Below the pieces are notes generated by a model. That model did not search any database, was not told where the DNA came from, and was given only the letters and a program-made list of their open reading frames with translations. Made by a program: the position numbers and the translations under genes. Shown piece by piece: positions 1 to 11,702 of a DNA stretch of 64,000 bases. Positions within the stretch are counted from its first letter, which is position 1; each line of letters opens with the position of its first letter. Source of the DNA: Syngnathus acus (taxonomy: Eukaryota; Chordata; Actinopteri; Syngnathiformes; Syngnathidae); contig NC_051097.1 in the NCBI RefSeq assembly GCF_901709675.1, positions 6,302,039-6,366,038 on the forward strand. Direction: 5' to 3'.

Positions 1-1034
1 GAACATTCAGGACAGGTGAGACACATCTTTTTTTGTAACTCTGGGATCAGGGATGATTTCTGTCCTGCCCCTTTCAGGTGTCTTTTTCAGAAGAGGACTT
101 GCCAAGAGATGATTGTGAATACATCCTTGGCTTCTACAGTAATAATATGAACAGCATTGTTGGAGTGTTGACAAACATCCAGGTATAGTTTATTGGTTTT
201 ACTACAATTTCTCAAGGTCGGTTTTTAGGCGGTTGTCCGGCCGCAAATGACCCTCGGGCTGTAGTTTGGACAAACCACCAAATTTGCATATTTCAAGTTT
301 GTTCTCACAATTTTCCAGCCATATATATTCCTATCAATGCCCATGGCGAATTTTGGTCATTTTTTCAATTAACTTAATGCTGGAGACAAAATAAGGTCCA
401 CACTTTTTAATTATATTAAACAGCAAGCTTGCTAGCTAAGGAGTGGACCAGCTCACAGAATCGGAAAGCTGAGAAGAGATGATTTAATTTAATTTATAGG
501 CAAGCACATTATTTTGGCATTGTGAGAGGCCGTTAGTGTATTAAAGACCATTTTCATTCTGGACAGATCAAGCTTCCAATCCACAGCCCGTCAGCCCACC
601 GCTCCGACAGCTCCGAGATAAGCTCGGAAGACGACAGCACCCTGGTGCTGCTGGCTCCCAACTCCCGCAGCCCGAGCCCGAAACCCATCAAACATCATCA
701 CTGCCGCCACCGTCGCAGCCGCAGCCCCGCCGTCCCGGCTCTCTCGTCCAACCCCCTCCCCTCCCTGCAGGGCCTCAGCCTGTGTCCCCTGCCCAAAGAA
801 ACCGGTAGCCGTTCACCTGGTTGCACCTCGAAAAAGGAAAGACTATTTTCCGCTGGTTCTTTGTCGTCTCCGGTCGTCAGCCCGCTCAGTCCCCGGAGCC
901 CTGTGTCTCCGGGCAGCGGGGTTACGGCGCCGGAGGCCCTGATTGCCGCCATAATAGGGGAGCATAGGCCCACACAGGTAAGCCACTCGGGACTCAAACA
1001 GCTTGGACATGCAGGGAAGAACAACCCTTCATAG
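1..1034 (+). CDS. inpp5j: inpp5j (PIPP), 3' end: inositol polyphosphate 5-phosphatase J, C-terminal SKICH part and Ser/Pro-rich tail
   Basis: Only the last coding exons are in the window: 1-15, 78-182 and 567-1034, all in phase 0 and joined by GT-AG introns. The middle exon encodes the end of a SKICH domain (EEDLPRDDCEYILGFYSNN). The last encodes a short acidic serine stretch (SSEISSEDDSTLVLLAP) and then an Arg/Ser/Pro-rich tail with several RSxSxx motifs (RSPSPK, RSRSPA), the signature of PIPP. The family removes the 5-phosphate from PI(4,5)P2 and PI(3,4,5)P3 at the plasma membrane and ruffles; the catalytic domain lies upstream of this window. A good donor (CAG/GTAAGC) sits at 978 inside the last open frame, so a further exon is possible, but the frame stops at 1034 and an AATAAA at 1239-1244 suits a terminal exon. 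The tail is shorter than in mammals. Confidence 0.8.
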
Positions 1035-2357
1035 AAGATATGAAAACGGAACAATGTAATGTGTGCAACCCTGCAATTGTCGATTTCCAAAGCATCTTAC
1101 ACTGTGTTTATCTGGGAGTCAAATCCCACTGACAAGTGCTTTTATACACTCACTAGCTCCAATGTGTCGAGACACACACATTGAATGTGAGGCCAAATCA
1201 ACATCTGTTTGCATTCTTCTCGCCTGTCTGCATTTGCAAATAAAAACTAACAAACATGAGAGTATCATAGGCAACATTCCCTCTAATCAAATTTTCTCCA
1301 GGTACTCTGGCTTCTTCCCACATGTCAAACATGCCTGTCAGCTGTTGTCCGTTGGTGTGAATCTATTATGTGGCCTGTTGTTTACAAGTTGTGTAAACCA
1401 GATGCAAAGAGGACAAAAAGCGAGTCTATAATTTAGATCGTTGTTACCAACAGCAGACAGAAAACAAGCTACTGACACCACAGATCTATAAAAGAACATC
1501 GACAGAGATATGAGAGGGCTTATCAAGATGTTTTTTCTTTTTTTAGAGGAGAGACTATTTGGATTAGCTTATCTTTGTAATTGCTGAGCCAGACAGGCAG
1601 AAAGACAGAAGCCAGGCAAGATAAATCCCACTGGATCAATAAAGGAGTGATGTCATTATATGAAAAGGCTTCAAGGTCTTTTTGGTTCTGTTCATGTAAA
1701 GGGAAAAAGCATGAAGTAAAAAACCTTTAGTGTACAGTAATCCCTCGTTTATCGCGGCTAATTGGTTCCAAAAACCACCCACGATAGGTAAAACCCGCGA
1801 AGTACGGTCACCAACAAGAAGTACTGGGCAGGCTGATGAGTTAGCGGAAAGATGCTAATTCGCGATCGTGCTAACACGCGAAAACGGACTTCTAAAGGAA
1901 TGTAAACAAACATTTGGAGCAATGCTACATTGTCCTAAAGGTTAGACACGTTTCCTCAATTTAGAAGTTTTATTTTGACTTTTAAATGTTTTTTTAATTT
2001 GAAAAAAAAAAATACCGCGATGCAGGGAGCCGCGATAAACGAAACGCGAAGTAGCGAGGGATCACTGTAGTTTCGTTTGTTTGCGTGCGCACACCCATCT
2101 GCGCCACATGGTTAGCACTCGCAATTTAATAGGCTGTACTGCCACTGCCTCTACCTACGAAACAACCGAAGCAGTCCAACCAGTTTGCAGATCACAACCA
2201 GCGGCGGGTCGCCTCCTGAACAACAACACAGGGTGATTGTTTGGGTTTATTGTGAGTCGGAACAGCATAGCCTAAGAAAAGAAAAGCTGCGTCTGTTTTC
2301 GCCTTTATTGCGCGGAGGCTATCCGAACGCCTAGCTTGTTAGCTAACAGTGTTCAAG
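1035..2357. other. inpp5j to mat2a intergenic stretch
   Basis: It holds the inpp5j 3' UTR with a poly(A) signal near 1239, a short inverted-repeat transposon (1735-2067) and the mat2a promoter and 5' UTR. No convincing coding frame was seen. Confidence 0.6.
1735..2067. mobile_element. Non-autonomous DNA transposon (MITE), pogo/Tigger-like ends
   Basis: A 333 bp element with terminal inverted repeats. It opens CAGTAATCCCTCGTTTATCG and closes with the imperfect reverse complement, ending GCGAGGGATCACTG. A TA dinucleotide flanks each end (1733-1734 and 2068-2069), as expected of a TA target-site duplication of the Tc1/mariner/pogo superfamily. The interior has no coding frame. Assignment to pogo/Tigger rests only on the CAGT start and the TA flank. 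Confidence 0.75.
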
Positions 2358-5300
2358 ATGAACGGCGAGTTGAACGGTTTCCATAACAACTCGTCCGCCG
2401 ACGACGACTGCTTCCTCTTCACGTCCGAATCTGTAGGAGAAGGACATCCTGGTGGGTTCACTTTTTATATTAAATTTCCATAATATTAAGAAGAAATTAC
2501 ACATAACAGATGTACATATGATACAAATAAAGGTGAGATTGATAGCGTCTCTTCTAAGGTTAAGCATCTCTCTTTTGTGAAAGTTTTTATGGCATTTTAA
2601 AGCGTTTGTAACATTTAGAAACACTTGTATCGACTTTCTTCATTTTTTTTACCCCCTACTGACTTTCATGTCCATTTCACAGTTAGCTAGCTAGTTGGAT
2701 ACGAACGCTAAGTGTCACAAACACGTCGTTTTATTTAATACAGTTCAAGTTTAGCCGGTCATATTTGTATACGTGGCTAGCGTATGTGGTATATTTACGA
2801 CGAATAAACATTAAGTCTATCTTGAGGGGATTTGTTAACGTTAATAGTATTGCAACATCGTACACAAGCCCCACTTCAGGTTCGTGCTCGCCATCGGCAT
2901 GTTAATATCCGGTTAGCATCCTGCTCCAGTCAGGAATATTAATAAATGTAAAGTGAGAATTTTACGCTTCCTGTCAAGTGAAAAGGAATAGTTCTTGTAA
3001 TTATCATTATATTTTGCCTTATTTACGTATTTGATATGTTACTATAATTGTAATATAAATATTGCTCCTGCTTTGTTAGAACTGTGGTTGTGAAAAAGTG
3101 TGCTACAAGTAAAGTTGAGAAGAGTGTTATATAACCCTGCCAAATTTGAGTATCCACAAAAATTACAGATGGGATCAGAGACAGCATCAGATAGGTCAAA
3201 TCAATTAAATTATTGATTCCATTCCAAGTGTTACATGTGCACGTGGTTCAATAGAAATCTGTTTGGGTTTAGGGTCACCGATTTCAACACAGTCTTGTGA
3301 CAGCTGTTGTGGCGTGTCAAAAAGAGCTGAACAAACATCAGGATTTAAACTAAGCGTTTTAGGTACTACTAGTGATTTACACTTATCTGTCGTTAGGAGG
3401 GTTTTAGTTTGTTGATGCAATAAAGTAACTTTATCTTGGAATGCATCTGGAGACTTAACAAATCTATAAAGTGGTTTAACCTGTTTCATAACTACAAAAC
3501 AAGGCGGCCAGGCAATCATAAGTCTGCGTTGCATCACGTTAAGACAAAGTTGTGTGCCACAGCGATACCTAATCAAAACAGAATGTTATTACGTTTATTT
3601 TTCCACAGGAACAAGACTACTTTGATGTATTTTTTTTCCCCTTCAGAATTGTGTATCTAAAATGAGCCTTTTCATTCAACAGATAAGATTTGCGACCAAA
3701 TCAGTGATGCGGTTTTGGATGCGCACCTCACTCAAGACCCAGATGCCAAAGTCGCTTGTGGTAAGTGAGTTCCTTTAATCACAAAAATAACCTCGCTTAT
3801 TTGTACAAAATGGCCCCCGAAGCCCCCCAGGACAACGTAGGAGCTCTAAATTTTGATGGGAACTTTTATGAGCTGTGTCTTCATATGAAAGCCTGCAGCT
3901 TCTTTACCCTCTTTTTCCAAAAACAAAATCTTATTTGCTTCTTCCTTGAAGTTTTTAATGATTGATTTTTTATGAATGATTTCATATTTTCTGCTCTAAG
4001 TTCTTCCTTATGATTTCAGACAAGTTGAACATTTCTTTTGAACACATGCGCTGCTTGCTCACGTTAATCTCTTTCACCCTAACAGAGACGGTCGCTAAGA
4101 CGGGGATGATCCTGCTGGCTGGGGAGATCACCTCCAGGGCTGTTGTAGACTACCAGAAGATTGTGCGAGAGACAATCAAGCATATCGGTTATGACGATTC
4201 CTCCAAAGGTAAATTTGCAAATCCTTGTAAACAAACCTCTGGCAAGGTACTTCCAGTTTTGGGGGTAGTGTAAGCCCTCAGATACTTGTGAAGAAACCTG
4301 TTTTGATTGTTTGGTTACGCATTTCTAATAGAACACGGAAAGTCTCATTTTCATATTTCTGTTAATATTGACCTGCCTGAGGTGTTTATTTACTCCACTG
4401 CAGGTTTCTATTTAGGTGTGAGGGTTAATATGTTCAATAATGTACAACGACATCTCTCTTGCAATCAGGTGTCAAGGTTCAGGATTGAACTGCCAAGACA
4501 AAACCTGGCATCTACTTCCACTGACGGAGAAATGCTTTTTTTTCTATTTGGAAAAACAACCATCCTGTCAAGCATGTTAAATATTTGACACCATACAATG
4601 AGCTGTCAAACTGCATCGCTAAGCTCGAGCATGTTCGTTGACTAAGAATAGCAGGGAATCCCGCTAGCGCTTTCATAGTCTTGTGGTTTAGAAGCACATA
4701 CCTCACACAAGTTTAAAAACAAAAAACAAAAAAAAACATCCAATGCATGATAAACACCTGTTTTTAGAATTTCTAACTCATTTTGTCTGTTTCTTAGCAG
4801 GGTTTTTTTTGGAGGGGGGAAAATAGTAGCTAGAAGGATTGGGAAAATTCCAACACTGGGCGAAAAAGATTGACAACACTGACTCTATTCAGCAGCCATG
4901 TTCTTCTTATGCATGACATGTTCGTGCCGAAGTGCTTTGAATCATCAAAGCCACTGAAGAAATTGATTTGAAAACTTATTGTTCCGTCAAAAATCATTCA
5001 AATTGATTTACCACTCAGTCTTTCACAACCGAGAGCTTTGATGCTGCAAAACCAAGTAATTCGATTCTGTTAGAGTGGTGCTCACTCTAACTTATTTTTG
5101 CAAGAACCACACGGGAGACAGTATGCCCTTTGAAACACCTGCAGGTGGAGAGTCATTCGTCGCTGTGCGTACAGCGATGATCAAATGAGGTCTGACTCAG
5201 GCCTCTTGCAGGAGCATTTTTATTGAGAGAAACAGGGTGGGGGTGAGAGTGGGGGTGAGAGTAGACAGGATGGGGTTGAAGCCCCTGGCCTGCTGATCAA

Positions 5301-6842
5301 AGCATAGCAGGGGGTCTTTTACGACGTTGTGTAAACAAAACAACTTTTATTGCTTCCTCTGCAGCTAGTCAATCAGTTCAAAAGATCTTCGCACTTTCTT
5401 CTACTACTTTTGTTAAGACAGGACAAGCTATGTTAATCATTACAGGTTACATTCCAACATAATCATACGATCAAGATAATCTGTAAACCCCAACAGATTC
5501 AAATTGTTCAGTACGATTGAGGCTTGATTGTCCATTGCAGGCTTTGACTACAAGACCTGCAATGTGCTGGTGGCTTTGGAGCAGCAGTCCCCCGACATCG
5601 CTCAAGGCGTTCACCTGGACCGCAAAGAGGAGGACGTGGGGGCCGGCGACCAGGTCTGAAAAGACTTCCCGCCGTTCATGCCCTCATGTGTGTGTGTGTA
5701 ACCAATCCAGTGACGACTCCCGCAGGGTCTGATGTTCGGCTATGCCACCGATGAAACGGAGGAATGCATGCCTCTCACTATCGTGCTGGCCCACAAGCTC
5801 AACGCCAAGATGGCCGAGTTACGCCGTGACGGAACGCTGCCGTGGCTCCGCCCGGATTCCAAAACTCAGGTCACATGACGAACCGGGTGTCTGCTTTCCG
5901 TCAGATCCGTAGTGGGCCATATAAAATGTGCTGCGCTCGACCCGACCATAACGCGTTTATTGACTGCTGCGATGTTTTCCTGATAGGTGACCGTCCTGTA
6001 CAAACAGGACAGCGGCGCCGTGATTCCGCTGCGCGTCCACACCATCGTCATTTCCGTGCAGCACGACGAGTTTGTCAGTCTGGATGAAATGCGTCACAGT
6101 CTGAAGGAGCAGGTGGTCAAAGCGGTGGTCCCTCCGGCCTATCTGGATGATAATACCATCTATCACCTGCAGCCCAGTGGTCGCTTTGTCATCGGTGGGC
6201 CGCAGGTAAGAGTCATGACGTGCTCGGCGTTTGATTCCATCGATCCAAAAATGGTGCTAATAGTATGCTTGCCTCCTCCAGAGCGATGCCGGTCTGACTG
6301 GCCGCAAGATCATCGTTGATACTTACGGAGGCTGGGGGGCCCATGGCGGTGGGGCTTTTTCAGGCAAGGACTATACCAAAGTGGACCGCTCCGCCGCCTA
6401 TGCGGCTCGTTGGGTGGCCAAGTCGCTGGTGAAAGCGGGGCTGTGCAGGCGCGTTCTGGTCCAGGTGAGTGCCAAGCATATTGTAGCAAATCGAAGCAGA
6501 TGGTGGCTAAAGAATGTCTGGCGGTAGGTGTCCTACGCCATCGGGGTGGCGCATCCTCTCTCCGTGTCCATCTTCCACTACGGGACCTCCCAGAAGAATG
6601 AACGTGAGTTGCTGGACATCGTAAGGAAGAATTTCGACCTACGTCCAGGAGTCATCGTGAGGTAATCCTTGCAAATGTTTCTTTTGTCACAGTTTTCATC
6701 ACGATAACTTGCTCACGTTCGTGTTGCTTTCTCTGGCAGGGAGTTGGACCTAAAGAAGCCCATCTACCAGCGCACTGCAGCTTACGGTCACTTTGGTCGT
6801 GTCCTCTTTTCGTGGGAGGTTCCCAAAGAGCTCAAATACTAA
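2358..6842 (+). CDS. mat2a: mat2a: S-adenosylmethionine synthetase (methionine adenosyltransferase 2A)
   Basis: Makes S-adenosylmethionine from methionine and ATP in the cytosol. Nine coding exons fit in phase: 2358-2451, 3683-3760, 4086-4208, 5541-5653, 5726-5869, 5987-6205, 6282-6464, 6528-6661 and 6740-6842. They give 396 residues against 395 in human MAT2A. Visible motifs are the N-terminal ATP/methionine-binding segment ([19 protein letters not shown]), the second ATP motif ([14 protein letters not shown]) and the glycine-rich catalytic loop ([16 protein letters not shown]). The start ATG opens with [11 protein letters not shown], the usual vertebrate N-terminus. The last intron is only 78 nt; its mammalian counterpart is the intron whose retention is controlled by METTL16, and the hairpins for this are present downstream. 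A poly(A) signal lies at 8385-8390, giving a 3' UTR of about 1.57 kb. Confidence 0.97.
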
Positions 6843-7093
6843 ATCTCCCCCCCTCCAAAAAGCTCACCTTACCAACTCTTCCCGCTATCCTCTTCTTTTG
6901 CGCAAATAGCCCCATCACTGCCACATTTGCCGCTCTATGTACTTCAGCCGTTTTGTCTTCTTGTTGAACCCCATTTAAGATCCGTGTAACGCTCGCGCCA
7001 AATGTCAGCGGGGTTACATTGGCATTTGTAGACATTCTGCTCAAGCCAGTCAAGCGCACAAACTTCTCCGTGTTGTCCCTTCACGCCATTTTC

Positions 7094-7122
7094 TTTCTGA
7101 CGTTTTACAGAGAAGTCAGAAG
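7094..7122 (+). promoter_or_regulatory. METTL16-type hairpin 1 in mat2a 3' UTR
   Basis: The nonamer UACAGAGAA (7106-7114) sits in a loop closed by an eight-pair stem (TTTCTGAC 7094-7101 with GTCAGAAG 7115-7122, one G-U pair). This is the sequence and structure that METTL16 binds and methylates in MAT2A mRNA of other vertebrates. It is the most stop-proximal copy, like mammalian hp1, which controls retention of the last intron when SAM is low. Confidence 0.85.
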
Positions 7123-8025
7123 CTGCTCATGACCATTTTGCCGTGTTGGGCTTCACGTAAATGTCACTCCATTTTGTAATGTCCTCGAAATGTTAGGGGT
7201 CCGTTCTAAACGAGGTTAAGTGTTCTGGGTGTCATTTCAGCGTTAGCCCCCCCCTGGTCCTACCTGGCCCGTACTTGAAGCATAAAAATGTCTTTTGACC
7301 GTGAAGACCGAAAAGGTAGTATGTCTACTTCCTGCTTGTTGTCAAGTCGCACATAATAGTTGCCCGTTCTATGGCGTTAGTTTTGCACTGCTGATGAAAG
7401 ACGATCAGATTTCGCTTGTTGAATTTGCGATACTCCCCTCACAATTTGCGCCTGCTTAAATGTGAGCCCTATTTTCAAGCAAGCTGCGGCCAAAGCATTT
7501 GTGTTATTTATTATTATTATTTTTTAACAGTCAAGCAAATGCTCGTCACCTTGTTCGCTCCAAAGACTTGTTAAAGCACGTGATAATCTTTCTTTCCGCC
7601 CAATTGAGATTGTTTGCATTTTGCCAAAAAGATTGCGACGATAAGCTGCTTACTCACTTAGGCCTTTTATACAGAACACAGTCAAGCGGGACATTGCCGC
7701 AAACAAATGGCGACACATCCATCTACTATTCAGATAATTATTTTTGAATTTGTCACACCAGATGCTGATGTCATCACAGATCTAATTATCTGAAAGCTGG
7801 ATTAGACAGTGGTGGTAATATTTAATCTTGCTGGGTTCCGTGTAAAAGGTACAGGTGGGCAAGTTGTTTCTTACCGCATTGTGAAATTTCCCTGCCTGCG
7901 TTATGGCTGGTTGACTTTGTTCCCCCTTTCCATATCAGGCCAGTTTTTACGGAACAGTGACGCATAAAAATCTCGTTAGATGAAAGAGGCTTTGGCAAAG
8001 CGTCTCTGACACCACCTTGTGGTTC

Positions 8026-8053
8026 CTGGAGTGTACTACAGAGAAACTTTCAG
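8026..8053 (+). promoter_or_regulatory. METTL16-type hairpin 2 in mat2a 3' UTR
   Basis: UACAGAGAA at 8037-8045 is closed by CTGGAGT (8026-8032) pairing with ACTTTCAG (8046-8053) around one bulged U. It is a second copy of the same element about 0.9 kb downstream of the first. Confidence 0.7.
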
Positions 8054-8167
8054 CGAGCCACGGGTGGGTGGTGCAAAGAGCGTGTGTGTTGAATCATCAG
8101 GTAAAAAAAGACTTCCCAGTGACTACTTAACATTGTTTACGTCCACATGATGGGAGGGACCGAAATT

Positions 8168-8194
8168 GGCTGGTGTTGTACAGAGAAACCAGCT
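8168..8194 (+). promoter_or_regulatory. METTL16-type hairpin 3 in mat2a 3' UTR
   Basis: UACAGAGAA at 8179-8187 is closed by a perfect stem, GCTGGT (8169-8174) with ACCAGC (8188-8193), extendable by a G-U pair. It clusters with hairpin 2, as the distal hairpins (hp2-hp6) do in mammals. Confidence 0.8.
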
Positions 8195-8384
8195 TGTTTA
8201 CGTGGGATCTCCCATCGTTAAAATTGTTCTGTGAAGAAAAAAGTTTGTCAGTATGTGCGCTTGCTGATTGTGTAAGTGCCTTTTCGCATTTTTCCCACCC
8301 ACTCCTGTTCCTTTGTTGTCCACTGTTTCACCCTCAAGGGTCTGACCTGCTGTTGAGTTTCTCTCTCTCTCTCAAACCCTTCAA

Positions 8385-8390
8385 AATAAA
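8385..8390 (+). terminator. mat2a poly(A) signal
   Basis: An AATAAA lies about 1.54 kb after the stop codon, downstream of all three hairpins, so the expected transcript carries them. Confidence 0.6.
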
Positions 8391-8660
8391 CTGCATGCTT
8401 TGCTCATGCATTTGGGGTATGTGAGTCCATTCTTTTACGAAGAATTGTCCCACAGATTTAGCGGCTTGAATTTTGAGCCAAACCTAAACCCAAAATGTTA
8501 TGCTAGAATTCTGAAATCAAATCAGGATGCAGCTAAAAGATAAATTGATTTTTTATTGAAGGATGCAATGACAGATTTGGGTGAAAGAGGGTAATACAAA
8601 ATCTCTCATACATCAACTTATCAAGCTCCCAGTCTCTCTTCCCTGTCTTGAGGTATCAAA

Positions 8661-9212
8661 TCAAAACCTGAAAAGCACAGTGGGAATATCAATATTAATA
8701 TCATCGGCGTTAAGAGAAATATTTTCAAGTTTCATAGCCACAAGTACTGACTCGCGCTTAATTCCAGCCTGACAATAAAGATACGCCGTTCTGGTTTCCA
8801 AGTCATTATTGACATTTTTTCGGCTTTGGTCACATGTACCTGACAACTCTTCAAAGAACCTTGTTGAGGGCTTTCCAGACAAATGTTTGGCAGTAGAACA
8901 GAGTCTACGCAGAGTGGACATAATGTTAAATTTACCATCTTTATACAAAAAACACGAGATTATATATGTATACCTATAATGAGCTGTGTATGACTTACCC
9001 CACATTTCAGAGAGGTTTGCAGGTCCCTGCACCTGTAGGTTTCCAAAGTACAGGGGTCTGGGGCGAGAACATATATGATGAATAGGGTGTGGTTTGGTTA
9101 AAAGATATTTCAGATTTTTACGCGATGCCCGTTTTAATTGATCATGTGAGTAGATCTTATTCCACACACTTGAACTTGGGTTGACTGGAACTGGATGGTA
9201 ATTTTTTTTCAT
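8661..9212 (-). CDS. Weak candidate coding region of unknown function
   Basis: An open frame of 183 codons on the minus strand lies between two convergent genes. Its first part (ending NLQVQGPANLSEMWG) stops at a good donor, GTAAGT, near 8998, so it may be an exon rather than one long frame. Possible downstream pieces are cysteine-poor and AT-rich. I recognise no family. It could be a chance frame, a relic or a small lineage-specific gene. Confidence 0.18.
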   Translation of the reverse strand: MKKNYHPVPVNPSSSVWNKIYSHDQLKRASRKNLKYLLTKPHPIHHICSRPRPLYFGNLQVQGPANLSEMWGKSYTAHYRYTYIISCFLYKDGKFNIMSTLRRLCSTAKHLSGKPSTRFFEELSGTCDQSRKNVNNDLETRTAYLYCQAGIKRESVLVAMKLENISLNADDINIDIPTVLFRF

Positions 9213-9563
9213 TTTTTTAAAAAATTTTCTTCAAATGGCGAACGTATTCATTTATCTCCACTCGTCAGTCATTTTAGAGCATATTCATTTATTTCCACTA
9301 ATCAGCCATTTTATCATCCTTTCAACCAAAATGATGAAATGGTTTATATGTACTTAATTCCAGTGGTGTCTAAAGTAAATTTGTGTTTTATTAATATTTT
9401 GTAAAAACAATGTTGTTTATAAGCACTGTTATTGACTCAGAACCATTCTTTATTCAGATCACAGCCTATACTGTAGGGGGCAGTATTGCTACGTGGTTCT
9501 TGAAATTGCTCCCTGCTTTAGGTTGGAGGAACTGCCTAGATTGAAAAGGCCCAATTTAGTGTC

Positions 9564-9590
9564 TTTATTTATTTATTTATTTATTTATTA
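9564..9590. repeat. (TTTA)n microsatellite
   Basis: About seven TTTA units. Read on the minus strand it supplies several overlapping AATAAA hexamers 100-130 nt after the sftpb-like stop codon, so it may serve as that gene's poly(A) signal. Confidence 0.7.
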
Positions 9591-9692
9591 CCATCTATTG
9601 TATCTGGACTGTACTTAGGTGTCTTATGTGGGTCCCATGGAATTGTCTTGTTTTTCTTCCAGATTAAACAATAAGTATAGTTTTAGTGTGTG

Positions 9693-11702
9693 TCAGCGTG
9701 ACTGACCGACGGGAGGACCCTCCTGACTTTCGCACAGGCGGATGAGTGTGCAGATGGCCTTCGGCGTGGCGTAACCAAGGAGGGCGTCCAGCAACGTCTT
9801 GCTGAACTTGCCGATGACCACCTCGCACTGATCATGATAGGAGATGGGCAAAATGTGACAGACGTTCTCCATCACCTTCACCACGGCCTCCTACGACGCA
9901 GCAGAAGCAAGACTTGAACACAATAGGTAAGTGCAGTGTGAAAACATCCCATTTTAAATGGATCAGGACTGTTAGAATATTTGCAGTATTGCTAAAATAA
10001 TACAGTGGATTGCTGCTGTTCAGGATTACTGTAAATCTTTTTTTGATGAGGTGTACCTATTAAAAGTGGGTTGGTGATGCTGACCTACCTCGGTCCTCTC
10101 TTTGGGCAGCAAGTCATCAAGTGTCTTGATGAAAAAGATGCAGAATGAGCACGGTGATGTGGGCTTCTCCTAACAAAACAGCAGATTTAAAGGATCATTT
10201 CGATAATCAATTTTTTTTAAAGTTCTGCTTATTTTTTCACTGACATTTACTGGCATCGCAGCAAATTGGAGGTACTTGTCGACCATATAGTCGAACATTT
10301 TCCGCTGCTCGTTGGAGCCGCAGAGTCCCATGAGTTTGCAGATGTCCCCAGGCTTCTGTAGGCAGATAGATGGAAACTTAATATGTGTTTAAATACGAAA
10401 GAGCATCTAGGAAAATAGTGTCACGGCTTTGTAACGTACTGCTACAACAGTGATCAAGCTGATGGCCACTGGCAAGATCTTGTCCACCTCCTCCTTGCAG
10501 AATACAGCCATGCTGGCTTTCCCAGGCAGGTGGTCACACAGTTTGCCGATACCGTGCGTGATCTTTTTCTGAAAAAGAAAAAAAAAATCAAAACATACCA
10601 TTCAATTAATAATTCATTCTAAACACCGACAACTGAAAAGATGCTTTGCCAAACAATCCCAAACTTGACAATAGGTGTGCAGTGAACTTGAGTGTTTTAA
10701 TGCAAATATTTTTGTAAATCCAATTTTACTACCGTGTTGTGACGTGATTTGTCAAGAATGTTGTTGACCGACATTTCAAGGATTGGTTGTGAAAGTCTAT
10801 TTTTTAAGTGAAAGCAGCTCAGGGTGATAGCACTGTTTACAGTGGACAGATAAGGAAGGGCAGATAAGCAACGTTTCCATTCACCTGGAGGTCTGTGTTG
10901 GAGAGCAGGTCGATGAGGAGGTTCATTATTTTTGTGCAGTCCTCACAGGGAATTGCATCCTGGGCACAAAGTCGCAGTAGATATGAATACATTGACAGCA
11001 TGTTGTGTGTGAATGTATCATAGTTATTGAACATGTTGAACATCAAATATTGAAAGAACGGAAAAGATTATCTCAAGATGTCTTGGTTCAATGCGCTTAC
11101 TTGGGCAAAGGAAGAAGGAAGAAGTAAAAAAAAAAACACAATGCCTCTTTGTAAATACACTGAGTCATTGAATTTTAACGTTTAAATTGATAAATAATTA
11201 ATTGATTGGTTCTATAAAATTTGAACGGTAATAATTTGTATCGTTGATTTTTTTTGGCATGGCTTAAAGAGACTATTTTTTTATTAGCCTATACGACAAA
11301 AATGATCATCACAAAATCCCGTGATATAGCAAAAAAATATCAAATTAGATGTGTACAATGTAAAATTCTTTGCAGTGAAGCGTCAAAAAGTAAAACACAT
11401 TTTGATGAGGCACAATTTGACAGTATACTCTCGTATTTCTTTTATCAATATTAACTTCATACCCTATTGCAGTGCAAATTGCTAAATTATCTATTATTTT
11501 AATGCAAATATAAAAAGAAATTTACCGTCATCAGTGCATCTGGTTCGTTATTCAAGCCATCGCTATTCAAACTCAGAGCTGCAAAGAAAATGTAATTGTA
11601 TATTATGACTATTTATATGAATATATTAAATATGGGCTTTGAAAACTCACCACATCCTTGGAGACCAGTGACGAGAAGCAATGCAAAAGTAATGGAATTC
11701 AT
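9693..11702 (-). CDS. sftpb: sftpb-like: secreted protein with two saposin B domains
   Basis: Seven exons on the minus strand, all in phase: 11651-11702, 11526-11578, 10885-10959, 10440-10568, 10251-10355, 10089-10169 and 9693-9890. They give 230 residues. A signal peptide (MNSITFALLLVTGLQGC) is followed by two saposin B domains, each with the full set of six cysteines. The first runs from CEDC to CKLMGLC, the second from CSFC to CTLIRLC. Saposin-type domains bind and reorganise membrane lipids; in mammals SFTPB spreads lung surfactant and is a neighbour of GGCX and MAT2A, so both sequence class and location favour sftpb. It is much shorter than human SFTPB (381 residues) and lacks the extra saposin repeats. 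A fish prosaposin-like paralogue is the main alternative. Confidence 0.75.

Noticed and set aside
698-1090. 130-codon open frame on the minus strand over the inpp5j last exon
   Set aside because: It is the antisense shadow of a GC-rich, Ser/Pro/Arg-rich coding exon.
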